A DNA stretch of 64,000 bases. It comes from Sebastes aleutianus (taxonomy: Eukaryota > Chordata > Actinopteri > Perciformes > Sebastidae). Positions 45,140 to 55,062 of the stretch are shown one piece after another. The notes beneath the pieces are model-generated. The model ran no database searches and was not told the DNA's origin. It saw only the letters and a list, made by a program, of their open reading frames with translations. The DNA is taken from contig CAKAKS010000013.1 in NCBI GenBank assembly GCA_916700875.1, positions 9,764,617 through 9,828,616 on the forward strand, given 5' to 3'. A program made the translations under genes and the position numbers. Numbering within the stretch: the first letter of the stretch is position 1; every line of letters starts with the position of its first letter.

Positions 45140-47053
45140 TTAAAATGGATATTCCTCCACCAATTCGATCTTTATTGCGTCATCCTCATCCACGTCCGTG
45201 TCAGCTTCGTGTAACAATGGCATCAGCGTTTGCTCGCCGGGCAGCACAACTCCAACCCATCTAATTATCATAGCCTTTGCAAAGGTCAACAACAGCGTGC
45301 AAAAACAAAACATCACACACAACGACAGAACGAGCGCTACCAAAACCTGAACTAACACTGCTCCTAGTGGCCCCAATTTATCCTGCAACCAAGCATTTGC
45401 AGACCATCCCGCGTCTTCTGATGGGCCAAACGCATCTCTTATGAGCTTCAATGCCCCTATGACACTAGTCATATTATCAGAACTATCAGGAATCAAAGTG
45501 TAGCAGGCATCTCCTGTTAAATTTAAAGCAACACATAAGCCCCCTTGTTTGGCCAAAATATAATCAAGAGCCATGTCATGTTTCAGCAACGTCAGTCTGT
45601 GACTTCTCTGAGTGTTTGACAAAAGTTCGAAACCTCTTATGGTTTCGTTCGCAAAGCCTTGCAAGGTGTAGGTAATGTTGTCTATGTGATCTGCCAAGAA
45701 TGTCACCCCATACCATGGAAATAATCCTATACCCCACTTCTCTCCTAAATTTATTCTCCAATGGTAAGATTCCAACTTGTGAAACTGTGCCAACTCACGT
45801 TTTCTCCTACTACTTGAAGCGACATCAGATTGGACCCCCTCTGGCCCTACTCCCTTCTGGATAGTAAGAACCTTATATGGGAGTTTCAACAGTGACATAT
45901 AACAGCATCCTGTCCACCCATATGGTAGAAATATGTATGCCTTATTACCACAGACCCACCAAATATCCTTGAAATTCCCTATAGTCACATTCCCCGGCAA
46001 TATCTGATTATGTACCCTTAAAATTGTCTTCTTTTTGTGTTGTGGTACCTGAAAAGATGCTTCATACGAATCATTACTATTCCCACGTTCCATTTTACCC
46101 AAGTCCATCATATATTTATCACACTCTGATAACCCCATAAACGTTCCCGGCCCTTCATGAGTTGTATTTGAACAAAAACAGCTGGTAGCTCCCACTGCTG
46201 TCACCTCCATTATATCAGGGACCGCTGTTCTGATATCTTCATGCTGATCAAGTACATTTACATATGGTAATTCCCTCAACCAAGAACAAGTAAATTTAGG
46301 CCTAAACAGATGCACTGACCAAGACATCAGTGTATCTCCTGCTGACTGCTGGTGATACAACAGCCATGATAATGCATAACTTTGACACATAGTGGTTAGT
46401 GGTTCTGGTATAGTCTCTAAAATCGAAGGCCATGAGCTCGGCGATAGGATTTTCACCAGACACGGACCATCCGTTTTCACAACCGATCTTACGGAGTGGG
46501 TTACTTGCTGGAACCATAAGTTCCTACCTGCCCAAGGGTCTGCGATCTTTAACACTGAAGGATCAAACCCAAATGCCTTCCATTTAGTATCTCTCTTTTG
46601 TATTGTATGGTATTGATCCATCATGTACTCTGGTGTCTGATCAGAGTCAACAAAGTTATTATCTATGTTTAAAATAGTCCTCTGAGCTGTCATAGATGAC
46701 TCTACATACTTCTCTTCTATCCTCTGTTCTCTAACTTCAACAATGTCGTTACTGCTGTTCACGCTATGCTCTGTTTTTGACATTTGCTTTTGGATTACAT
46801 TAATCACATCCTTAAAGGTCCAAGATGTCATCTTAGATGTCTGCGTTGTATTTACAAATGTCGTAGATGCCACGGATGTCGTCACTGTTGTAGCATTCAT
46901 CCCCTTTGAAGTCATAACTAGAGTAGTAGCCTGAGTAGGTGTATGAACATTCTTAGTTGTTTCCGGAACTAACGTAACAAGCTTTATCTGTGTACTAATC
47001 ACCTTTGGAGTGGTTACTGTAGTAACTTGTTTCTGAACTTCTTTAGTACTCAT
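45140..47053 (-). CDS. env: Retroviral envelope glycoprotein (surface and transmembrane subunits)
   Basis: 637 aa from an ATG 6 nt after an in-frame TGA. Residues 1-80 are Thr-rich, likely O-glycosylated. The surface part runs to a furin-type RRKR (416-419), preceded by a cysteine-rich end (IFLPYGWTGCC). The transmembrane subunit has helical heptads (about 455-500), GGLC with Cys507 and Cys517 where gamma-type envelopes have a CX6CC, a membrane anchor at about 563-592 and an acidic tail ending YPF. Sequons are frequent. The frame is uninterrupted, which is unusual beside a damaged pol. This ORF has no signal peptide of its own. The only candidate lies upstream in the same frame (the 48316 start), so how it would be exported depends on reading past two stops or on splicing. 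Confidence 0.85.
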   Translation of the reverse strand: MSTKEVQKQVTTVTTPKVISTQIKLVTLVPETTKNVHTPTQATTLVMTSKGMNATTVTTSVASTTFVNTTQTSKMTSWTFKDVINVIQKQMSKTEHSVNSSNDIVEVREQRIEEKYVESSMTAQRTILNIDNNFVDSDQTPEYMMDQYHTIQKRDTKWKAFGFDPSVLKIADPWAGRNLWFQQVTHSVRSVVKTDGPCLVKILSPSSWPSILETIPEPLTTMCQSYALSWLLYHQQSAGDTLMSWSVHLFRPKFTCSWLRELPYVNVLDQHEDIRTAVPDIMEVTAVGATSCFCSNTTHEGPGTFMGLSECDKYMMDLGKMERGNSNDSYEASFQVPQHKKKTILRVHNQILPGNVTIGNFKDIWWVCGNKAYIFLPYGWTGCCYMSLLKLPYKVLTIQKGVGPEGVQSDVASSSRRKRELAQFHKLESYHWRINLGEKWGIGLFPWYGVTFLADHIDNITYTLQGFANETIRGFELLSNTQRSHRLTLLKHDMALDYILAKQGGLCVALNLTGDACYTLIPDSSDNMTSVIGALKLIRDAFGPSEDAGWSANAWLQDKLGPLGAVLVQVLVALVLSLCVMFCFCTLLLTFAKAMIIRWVGVVLPGEQTLMPLLHEADTDVDEDDAIKIELVEEYPF

Positions 47054-47059
47054 AGAATC

Positions 47060-47458
47060 TCAAATAGGCCCCAAATCTTTTATCAGAAGTGACACTCTAC
47101 GAGTCACACGACCTTTGATCCAATAATTTTGATATGGAACAAATTTAAACTCCGGTTCTTCATAAGAACACATGTATTCTCCTTCGTCTTCCCGAGTAAC
47201 GTTACGCAGGACAAGGGAACAATCATCTTTAATTTTCATCCACCTAACCTCATTAAACAAAATATACTTCCTCTGATCACGAGGCACAATGTCATCTTCA
47301 GGTCTTGTCAACAGCAAATCTTCACCACGACTATTTTCCCATTTGGGAAGCAAGTTACCTCCATTATTCCATCTCCCACATTGACAAGGAAGGTAAACTG
47401 TTCTTCCTAACTTAGCTCTGATCACAGTACTCAAAGGAGGTGACGTTATAGCTATCAC
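47060..47458 (-). CDS. Env-frame segment with second V-like Ig domain
   Basis: 132 codons in the same frame as, and between, the first Ig segment (ended by TAG, 47459-47461) and Env (preceded by TGA, 47060-47062). There is no ATG at its start; the first codon after TAG is GTG. The domain shows LPCQC (C25, C27), PKWE (W40), a CSLVL E strand and DEGEYMC (C97), all canonical V-set landmarks. It resembles the upstream Ig domain in the runs VIR, V-x-LPCQC, W-E-D/N-S-x-G and D-C-S-L, so the two look like an internal duplication. It cannot start by itself. It would be made by readthrough, or by splicing that removes the stops, or not at all. Confidence 0.72.
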   Translation of the reverse strand: MIAITSPPLSTVIRAKLGRTVYLPCQCGRWNNGGNLLPKWENSRGEDLLLTRPEDDIVPRDQRKYILFNEVRWMKIKDDCSLVLRNVTREDEGEYMCSYEEPEFKFVPYQNYWIKGRVTRRVSLLIKDLGPI

Positions 47459-48316
47459 CTAAGGCGCCTTTGTAGTTACATGTGATGCATTTATACTTTC
47501 AATAGCTTTTGCCATTGAAGGAATAGATTTCTCTTCCATTTGTCCAGCTTTCGTCTGGAAAGTTGATGTCATCGTTGTCAATTCTCTTGTTTCCCCAACC
47601 ACTTGGGAGTCTATACTCTTATTCCCCCCTAGTATCACTAGATACACCACGCGAACTACAAATCCTAACTCGGACCGCTCACTTCCAATACGTCGATCGT
47701 AAAAAGAACACCTGTAATCACCTTGATCTTCCTGTTGAGGCTTATATACATAGAGACTACAGTCTCCCTCAACCTTCACTCTCCTTTTGTCATTAATTAA
47801 TGTATATTTCCCTAATGGTACTGTCTCTGACAGATCTAGGATCTTACCATGGCTATCTTCCCACTGAACTCTGAGTTTCCCTTTACCACTATTTTCTTCT
47901 GTACACTGACATGGAAGCCGAACTGACTTTCCCAAGGTTACTTCAACCCTGGTTCTAATAACGGTCTGGTTTGACTCTTCTCCTAACTGGTCTCGGGCTC
48001 CTTGGTCTAACTGGATCCCTGGGTTGTCCTGCAGCGGAGTCACCGCCCTTTGATATCTCTGGCGCTTTACAGGCAACTGAAATAGGTCCTGCTGGGTCTG
48101 GGACATGTTGAAAGACAATGTCTCTAAATCTTCTTTCCTGTCCATCAACTGCCGAGTCATTTCTGGCATCATCAGGAATGTGTACAGAAACATCAACATT
48201 GTCCACAACCTGGGTGATCTCTCCTTCTGAATTCTGACTCTGGGGATTTTCATGCATCTCCCTCTCTGGTGTGTGTTCTTCCACATTGTCTTCGGGCTCT
48301 CTTGAGCCGTCAACAT
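47459..48316 (-). CDS. Env-frame leader with first V-like Ig domain
   Basis: 285 aa from an ATG one base after the integrase stop (48318-48320), the usual place for a retroviral env start. Residues 38-50 are hydrophobic (LWTMLMFLYTFLMM), a late signal-anchor after a basic N-terminus. KRQR (84-87) could be a proprotein cleavage site. An Ig V-like domain spans about 118-225: LPCQC (C136, C138), VQWED (W152), CSLYV and EDQGDYRC (C203). A Ser/Thr-rich linker ends at TAG. Alone it would give a membrane or secreted single-Ig protein. Followed in frame, it is the N-terminal part of an Ig-Ig-Env polypeptide. No relation to the neighbouring host V domains was seen, because these keep the normal Cys/Trp order. 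Confidence 0.75.
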   Translation of the reverse strand: MLTAQESPKTMWKNTHQRGRCMKIPRVRIQKERSPRLWTMLMFLYTFLMMPEMTRQLMDRKEDLETLSFNMSQTQQDLFQLPVKRQRYQRAVTPLQDNPGIQLDQGARDQLGEESNQTVIRTRVEVTLGKSVRLPCQCTEENSGKGKLRVQWEDSHGKILDLSETVPLGKYTLINDKRRVKVEGDCSLYVYKPQQEDQGDYRCSFYDRRIGSERSELGFVVRVVYLVILGGNKSIDSQVVGETRELTTMTSTFQTKAGQMEEKSIPSMAKAIESINASHVTTKAP

Positions 48317-48317
48317 C

Positions 48318-48839
48318 TTAGATCAGTGAATGTGGCGCCCCTTCACTTGGTGCTTTGACACAATGTGATAAATGATACCATGTGGGAGACCCCTTAACCT
48401 GGACCGCGGTTCCAGTACTGCGAACAACTTCAAACGGTCCCTCACGGCGTTCGTTATACCACTTTCGTCTAAACACCTTCACGAACACCTTGTCTCCAGG
48501 TTGCACTGTGATCCTTTTTTGCTCATCGAGCTTCTCCTGCACCTCCTCCTTAGTTTGCCTGTCAGACACATATGTGGATATTCTTTTATGTAGATTAACC
48601 ATGTATGTGACATACGTTTGCATTTCATCTTCTAAAAGGGCCAAGCTTGGACCTTTCCCGCTTGTCCGTAGACAAGGCGTTGGCATCAGTCTGCCTGTAA
48701 CCAACTCATGAGGTGTCATATGTAAATCGCGGAGCTCACTAGAGCGACATACCATTAACGCCAATGGAAGTGCTGCTATCCAATTTAACCCCGTGTGCTG
48801 GCATATTTTGACAATACGATTTTTCAGAACACCATTCAT
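48318..48839 (-). CDS. pol: Integrase C-terminal part (pol, after frameshift)
   Basis: 173 aa starting MNGVLKNRIVK, the stretch that follows the catalytic Glu in retroviral integrases. It continues through LPLALMVCRSS, the MTPHELVTGR motif and a C-terminal SH3-like part with GDKVFVKVFRRKWYNERREG. The Glu itself lies in the overlap with the upstream frame, where a one-base loss (within about 48853-48862) shifts the reading. It ends directly before the env start. Confidence 0.85.
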   Translation of the reverse strand: MNGVLKNRIVKICQHTGLNWIAALPLALMVCRSSELRDLHMTPHELVTGRLMPTPCLRTSGKGPSLALLEDEMQTYVTYMVNLHKRISTYVSDRQTKEEVQEKLDEQKRITVQPGDKVFVKVFRRKWYNERREGPFEVVRSTGTAVQVKGSPTWYHLSHCVKAPSEGAPHSLI

Positions 48840-50887
48840 TCTTTCGCAAATTCCTGACTTTTCGGATTATAGACTGCTCCAAGACGCTGTTTAATTCCTA
48901 GTTTTTGCAAAATCAATTTCACCGTCTTATCCACAAACTCTTTCCCATTGTCTGAGGATATTCGATCTGGAAGTCCCCACCTGCTTATGACCTCTCTACA
49001 TAAGAACTTGGCAACCGATTGAGCATCTTTTCGTTTTGTTGGACAAGCCTCAGGCCATCGTGAAAATCTGTCCACCACGACTAGCATATACCTTTTCCCC
49101 TCAATCGGTTTTATCATGTCAACATAGTCCACAACTAGTTCACGCATAGGACCCCTTGGAGTTGGGATGTGGCCAGGCGGAACCGTCACTCCCCTCCGAA
49201 CATTGTTTTTCAGACAGATAGTACACCTGCCTATGACATAATCAATCTGTTCAAGCAAACATGGTGCCCAAAAACCATACTCTTTTGTAATCTTTCTCTT
49301 AACTTCCCCCCTTGCAACGTGAGCTAAGCCATGCGCCTCCTGAATCATCAGACCCAACAGGTCTGGAGGTGATAGTATCAGCCCCTCATGATTTCTCCAA
49401 AGTCCAGTAGAATCTCGGGTGGCACCTCGGTCTAGCCACAACTGTTTGTCCATTTCAGGAGCAGCTTCCTGCATTAAAATCACATCTTTGAGCGTAATTT
49501 TGTCTTCCAAGTTCACTTCATGCGTGACGAGAAGAACTTTGCCCAATTTATCTGCTCCAGTGACTGCTTTTGCAGCTTCATCAGCCGCTCTATTCCCTTG
49601 TGAAACCCTTGACGCATCCCTCTTATGTGCCGCACATTTAGCTATTGCTATTTCTTTAGGCTTCATCATAGCATGCAACAATTTCATGATCTGGGCATGA
49701 TGCTGTATCGGCGAACCATCTGTTTTCTTAAACCCTCGGTTTTTCCATACTGCTCCAAACAAGTGGCACACATTATGTGCATATGCAGAGTCGGTATATA
49801 TCGTCACTCGCTTCCCTTCTGCCAACAAACACGCTTCAGTTAGCCCCACCAGCTCAGCAAGTTGTGCAGATGCAGGCTGTGGTATCTCTTCAGCCTTCTC
49901 AACTGCAAATCCAGTTTCTTGGGCTTTTACTATCGCATAGCCGGCCCTTAATTTATCGCCCACACGATAGCAAGACCCATCAGTCCAATACTCCAGGTCC
50001 ACCACATGCAATGGGAGAGCTTGTAAATCTGATCTAAGCCTAGAGTATTTCTCTGCTTCTTGAACACAATCGTGTGGCTCACCGTCTTCTGGTGTTGGCA
50101 AATTCTCCGCTGGATTTACCGTAACACACCTTGCTAGGGTAACATCTTCCTGCTCTAAGAGCCTATAATAGTCTCTGAGCCTAGACATGGTCAAGTTGTT
50201 CTTACCATAATTCAAAAGATTTCTGAGACCATGATGTGTAAGAATTGTCACTGGATAACCCATTGTTACAGATGATGCTTTGTTGTACATTAGAGAAACT
50301 CCCACCATAGCTCTGTAACACAGTGGTAACCCTAGCTCTACTTCTGAATAAGCCGTGGAGTAATACGAAACAGGTTGAGGACTCGTCCCCGTACCTGTTG
50401 GTTGACAAAGAACTGCACATGCATATTTACCCCCAATAGAAGTAGATACATGTAACACAAAATTCTTAGAGTAGTCTGGAATTGCTAGCGCCGGAGCCTC
50501 TTGCAACTTCTTTTTTGTCGTTTCAAATGCCAAAAGGCCATCGTGTGTCCAGGACAGATTACAGTGTAGCTTAGCATTCCCAGTATCTTTGATCATAGCT
50601 CTCAAAGGCCCCGTCAAGCTAGCATAATCCTCAACCCATGCTGAGGAATATCCTGCAATACCAAGGAATGTCATCATTTCTCGGACTGTTCTGGGTTTTG
50701 GAGCCTTACGAATAGCCTCCACGTGACTATCAGAGATGCTTCTGCGTCCCTGCGTTATTGTTTGATCCAAATAAATTACCTTCTCCTGACAATACTGCAG
50801 TTTCTTCAGAGAGGCCTTGTGACCCTTCTCTGCCAGTATTTGTAGCAATTTAACTGAGTCCTTATGACATGTCTCCTCATCTGGTAC
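48836..50887 (-). pseudogene. pol: pol fragment: end of reverse transcriptase, RNase H, integrase core
   Basis: Open from just after a stop near 50885 to 48836, with no ATG at its head. The first residues (DEETCHKDSVKLLQILAEKG) match the region just after the reverse-transcriptase active site, so fingers and palm are absent. Numbering from the TTG codon at 50848, RNase H has D290 (TDGS), E332 (AELVGLTEA), D353 (YTDSAYA) and D423. Integrase has a zinc motif H506, H510, C542, C545, then D574 (VVDYVDM) and D633 (SSDNG). It ends in QEFAKE* through a frameshift just before the catalytic Glu. It cannot supply DNA synthesis, so any mobility needs helper proteins. Confidence 0.85.
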
Positions 50888-52811
50888 TCAATTCTCATTC
50901 ACCACAAATGACATAACAGACAAGAAACAGGCAATGATTTAGTCTCTTGTGAACCCATTAGGTCCCTTTAACAGCATCATAAATTGTATTCCTAACTTAA
51001 ACCCCTACATAAACATTAAAGCATTTAGTGAACCCCACTGGACCAAACAGTTCAAACGACAAAGGAATCCTCTGTATCTCCCAAGAAAGGGTCACCGAAC
51101 ACTTTCATACTCCCACATTACAACCTCCTCTAGGGAGTTTTGAGACGAGTGAGGGGGGGGGGGGGTTTCAAACGCTACCCTTCTTAAACGAAGTTCATTG
51201 TGCATTTAACAGCTTATTTATTATATTACGTCCCTTTTAAGAAGAGCTCATGTTTTATTTACTGACTCATTTAATTCATAGTTTTCTGGCAGTTTTCTCA
51301 GAGAAAGGTCACCACGGTAACCGATCTTACTAATATATATGTATTTATCTTAGTATCTATTAGGGTTATGATTATTATTATTATTATATATTTCTATTCT
51401 TTTCCAAGGGTTATACGGGTACTGCAGTTACACAACTCCACTCTATTTGTCCTGGTTTATAGTTATTTATCTTCTGTGTATGCGTTTATCGTAACCAGGC
51501 TCATTTCAGTGGCTCATCGTTTTATTCTTTTTACTGTATCTCCCGGAAATCCCTCTTTTGCAGAGAAAACAAGCGTCCACTCCTACCGGCCGTGTCATCA
51601 CGCCCAACGGCGTGAATGACAACAGTGATCCAGAGAGGGTGCACTTCGATCTCTGATCCAGAGAAATTCCCACAATCAACAGCTTATGTTTTACATTATT
51701 TAATTCATTTAGTCTTCTGGAAACAGAAGCTCATGGTTTTATACAATACATCGGGCCACGTATCTATTCTTACAAATTATTAAATGTCCTGTTCTCAAAT
51801 CACCACCTATATTTTGTTATTCAGTCATAATGTGTTCTTTCTTTCTTTTAACTTTGACACATATATTCTCTTCCCATGCATTTTATAGCACACATCTGGA
51901 GCCAAGTGTCACACACACACATTCAGCCCAAAGCACACACACACACATTCTCTTACTCCTACGCACACACATTTTCCCCAGTTTCTTCTCATCCCAAAGT
52001 AAACACACACACACATTTTCTTCACCAGTTTTAGATATCTTCATTCATACAGCATGCTTTCTGCCGCTATTTCCTTACTTTTTCTCATAAAATTTATGCT
52101 ACCTCTGAGGTGTAAATCTTCGATGAGAGGCTGCTTCAGACACCGTTCGTCAACAAGCGTCAGAGTGGTAACGGTCAATCGAATTGTGATTCTACACTCT
52201 CCAGTTATTAAACTGACCATAAGATGTCGTTTCCAGGTTTTAATCGGCCCGTACTAACATGCTACTCATCTTGAGAGCTCTATCCTATCTGATTTGCGGC
52301 TGTCATATGATCATTTCCTTTATTTCTTTTATTTCCTTTATTTCCTTATCACTCTGTCTCTTAACACTCTTTACATTTATTTATTCAAATTACCTGGATC
52401 CAGGTTTCCCAATTTTGTCTTTCTAACTTAATTCCGGACTATGTCAAAGCCATCGTTACGCAGTGGCTAATATGCATTATGCATGTGTCTTACCGTTAAT
52501 CTTGCATGATACTATTTAGCACACCTTATCATTACCATGAAGCTATTCTAAACTATTCCTTGTATTTCTCATACTTCTTTTCTTTACTTTATATCTTTTT
52601 CTCTATTCATTCCCCCTTTTTTTTCATTAAATTTAGCACGGAGCCTTACTTTAAACATCAAATCAACAGGACATGTCCATAACAAGAAGGTTCTTAATTT
52701 ACGGTGTGGCCAAACAACTCCACATAACAGCCCCAATTTATGACCAGCATTCAATCGAGTGCGCTCACCGTCTTGTGAAGTTGTAGCAGTAAACTGTTGC
52801 GGCCACCTCCG
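50888..52811 (-). other. Retroviral 5' region without recognisable gag or protease
   Basis: About 1.9 kb between the primer site and the pol remnant. No frame exceeds about 85 codons and none shows capsid, zinc-knuckle or protease patterns. It includes CA-rich runs (51900-52020), a G-run (51153-51166) and AT-rich leader-like sequence. A deletion has joined this part to the end of reverse transcriptase near 50888. Confidence 0.6.
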
Positions 52812-52829
52812 ATCCTGTTCGTGACGCCA
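52812..52829 (-). promoter_or_regulatory. tRNA primer-binding site
   Basis: In viral sense TGGCGTCACGAACAGGAT begins four bases after the 5' LTR. It starts with the obligatory TGG and is similar in layout to the Lys-type site, but differs at several bases. I did not assign the tRNA. Confidence 0.75.
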
Positions 52830-52833
52830 AGTT

Positions 52834-53202
52834 TGTCGTATCTTTCCTGCGACAGTGCTGTTGAAGTGATGAGGAAGGATGCTCCGCGGACACTGTTCTT
52901 TTTGGTATAATAGAGTTTATTACAAACAAGCAACAAATGTCATAACGAACGTCTAGAGCGTCCGGAGGTCTCAAGTCAAATCTGAGAGTCCTGCACTTCG
53001 GGGCTCTCGCGCCTCCTTATATCGGGTTCATGTCATGTAACATCTGAGCTGAGCGTATAACCATGCATGGCTCCTTTGTCCTACATGTTCATCTTTCAGC
53101 CCCTGGTCATATCTTATGACCATATTCTCAACTTATGCTTCTTACCCATGTGTTTACCCTTAGGGCCTCTCGGTCATGTGCAAGACTTGAAAATATACCA
53201 CA
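52834..53202 (-). repeat. 5' LTR of the retrovirus (right copy)
   Basis: 369 bp, read line by line as the same as 43774-44142. The viral promoter TATA-like box is the complement of about 53014-53022, and AATAAA the complement of 52916-52921. Confidence 0.92.
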
Positions 53203-53272
53203 CTAGTTACATTAAACCACTGCTGATATCAATCAATATCCTGATCTTATCTCCTCTGTGTGTGTTTCTCAG

Positions 53273-53314
53273 GTGTGTTTCATGCCCTTGCCTCATCTGC
53301 TACCAAAAGAGAAG
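53273..53314 (+). CDS. Candidate second exon of the unrecognised host gene
   Basis: An acceptor (GTGTTTCTCAG) precedes 42 nt that continue the 43505 exon in phase: Cys, then VFHALASSATKRE and a split codon, with donor GTAAAG. The end phase is 1, the same as in the Ig family. No further exon was found in the next kilobase. Confidence 0.38.
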
Positions 53315-53837
53315 GTAAAGAGCTCTTTATGTGCAGATATCATTCACTTTGGAGCATTTTACTATAAAACTTGATTCATTTTCTGTCTGTGAGACTTTTA
53401 TTTCCTAAAGTATCTGACATTACACATCACACTTTTTAACTAAGTCTTGATGCTCCCAGTGACTCCCAGCAGATCTCAGTTCCTTCAGTATGAGTAGAAC
53501 ATAAAAGCTGAGCAGTACTTCGTTAACCATCGAGGAGAAATCTAGTTGTTGAAATCCGACTACGGAGACACAACATGGATGTTAAAGCTGGAGACTGAGT
53601 ATGATTGGTCTCATAACATGTCATGACACATTTTATTGAAGATTTGATCTTGAGTTGTTTGGTGATTTAGTGTTCAGTGCAGCTGTAAACCACCTCCCCG
53701 ATGTCCTTATTACTGACTTCTGATGTCAAAGCAGTTCATAGTTTCTCCTCCAGATTTATAGACTTGATTAATCCTGGTGCTTATCAGTCAGCAGTCACTC
53801 CGATCAGTGTGTCTTTACAGTTAGTCCATGACCTTGT

Positions 53838-53876
<39 letters not shown>

Positions 53877-54402
53877 GGATAACAATTAGATTTGTTTGAT
53901 GGTTTGAATTCAGCACAACATTGAATGAAAGCAGAACTCTGTTTATTAAAGTGTGAATTTGCAATAAAAATATTTTGTCACCTAAAATCTAGGAATAATT
54001 GTGATAAATAATTGTGATCTCAATATTGATCCAAATAATCGTGATTAGCATTTTGTCCATAATCGTGCAGCCCTACCACCTTATAGAGCTTCGGTGATTC
54101 ATTGAGCTGTGGGGAGGGGAAGGTGTAGGGATCAGGTTGCATCAGACCAACAGTTTGCTGTGTAATTGAAAAGTGAAAGGCGAAGTCAACCTGAACAGAG
54201 GAGGAGGAGAGCACCTGTCATGGGAATGAACAGGGCTTCACCTTCTAGTTCTCCTATTATGGGAATGAACGGGACCCCGCCTTCTAGTTCTCTTATATAT
54301 ATCCATGAATGGCACCAGCAGTGACGAAGACGACGACGGGGGTCAGCAGAGAGGAGCAGCAGGAGGGGACCGCTCCACAGTTGGTTATTGGTGTGTTGTG
54401 CC
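53315..54402 (+). promoter_or_regulatory. Ig-family 5' flank relics and partial 5' UTR module
   Basis: Contains flank pieces shared with the regions near 38900 and 13500, a (TA)n run (53838-53871), and at 54170-54397 the promoter-like block with AACAGAGGAGGAGGAGAGCAC, CCCCGCC and GACCGCTCCACAGTTGGTTATTGG. The module is cut before its splice donor by the 54403 repeat. It may once have served copy 7. Confidence 0.45.
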
Positions 54403-55062
54403 CCTTAAACAGGGGAAATAGTGAGAGAGAAGGATGAATGAATCACACACGCAGCTCTTCCCTTCACTCGTCTCTGTATTGAGTTACATTTGAAATGTAA
54501 TGCAATGTAAACAAAACTCATACATTTAGACATCTGAACTCAGTTTCTGGACCACAGTGATCATGGCTTAATTACATTTTTAACTTTCTCTAAATCATTT
54601 AAATTATCTTTTTAAATGTTTCTAAATGTTCTTAATTCAAATACAGCATGAAATCTCTCTTATGAAATGTATTTGAACTTTTTAGCTCACTCGACACATG
54701 AATTCACCTTTAACTGTTATAAAATCAACAACTGCATACACATATGTGAATGTAACAGCCTAGCTTAAATGCCGCCGACAAAGTAAACAGACGGACTCTA
54801 CGACGGGACCACGATGCATCCGACAGCCAGCTTACATATCAACAGCGTTAGCTAGAAACTTTCAAACACAATACAGAGTACAAAATGTGCACTGTTCCTC
54901 TATAATGAACAACAACAACGTATAACGAATTCTTAACAACATGTGTTTACAACGTTATAGTGCTTTGTGGACGTTATTTACCTTAAACAGGGGAAATAGT
55001 GAGAGAGAAGGATGAATGAATCACACACGCAGCTCTTCCCTTCACTCGTCTCTGTATTGAGT
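54403..55062. repeat. 82-bp direct repeat flanking a 496-bp segment
   Basis: The 82 bases from CCTTAAACAGGGGAAATAGT to CTGTATTGAGT occur at 54403-54484 and 54981-55062 with no difference seen. This is either a partial tandem duplication or an insertion with a long duplication. No LTR signals are clear. Confidence 0.65.

Larger units (their letters stand above)
43774..53202 (-). mobile_element. Endogenous retrovirus with Ig-bearing env region (defective)
   Basis: A 9,429-bp provirus on the minus strand. Two 369-bp LTRs show no difference that I could see. Both have TG/CA ends, and the 4-bp host duplication CTAG lies at 43770-43773 and 53203-53206. In the viral sense the order is 5' LTR, primer site, about 1.9 kb without a recognisable gene, pol from the end of reverse transcriptase through RNase H and integrase, then a long env region with two Ig domains, and the polypurine tract and 3' LTR. 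Gag, protease and the reverse-transcriptase palm are missing, and pol has a frameshift. The Env type (furin site, fusion subunit with GGLC, membrane anchor) recalls gamma/epsilon-like fish retroviruses. Identical LTRs imply recent insertion, or LTR gene conversion. Confidence 0.92.

Noticed and set aside
46392..46616. Plus-strand frames inside env and pol
   Set aside because: Shadows of the minus-strand viral genes. None has domain patterns or its own context.
47459..48316. Viral Ig domain captured from the neighbouring host Ig array
   Set aside because: The viral domains keep the normal Cys-Trp order and share no distinctive motif with the local family, so another host source is more likely.
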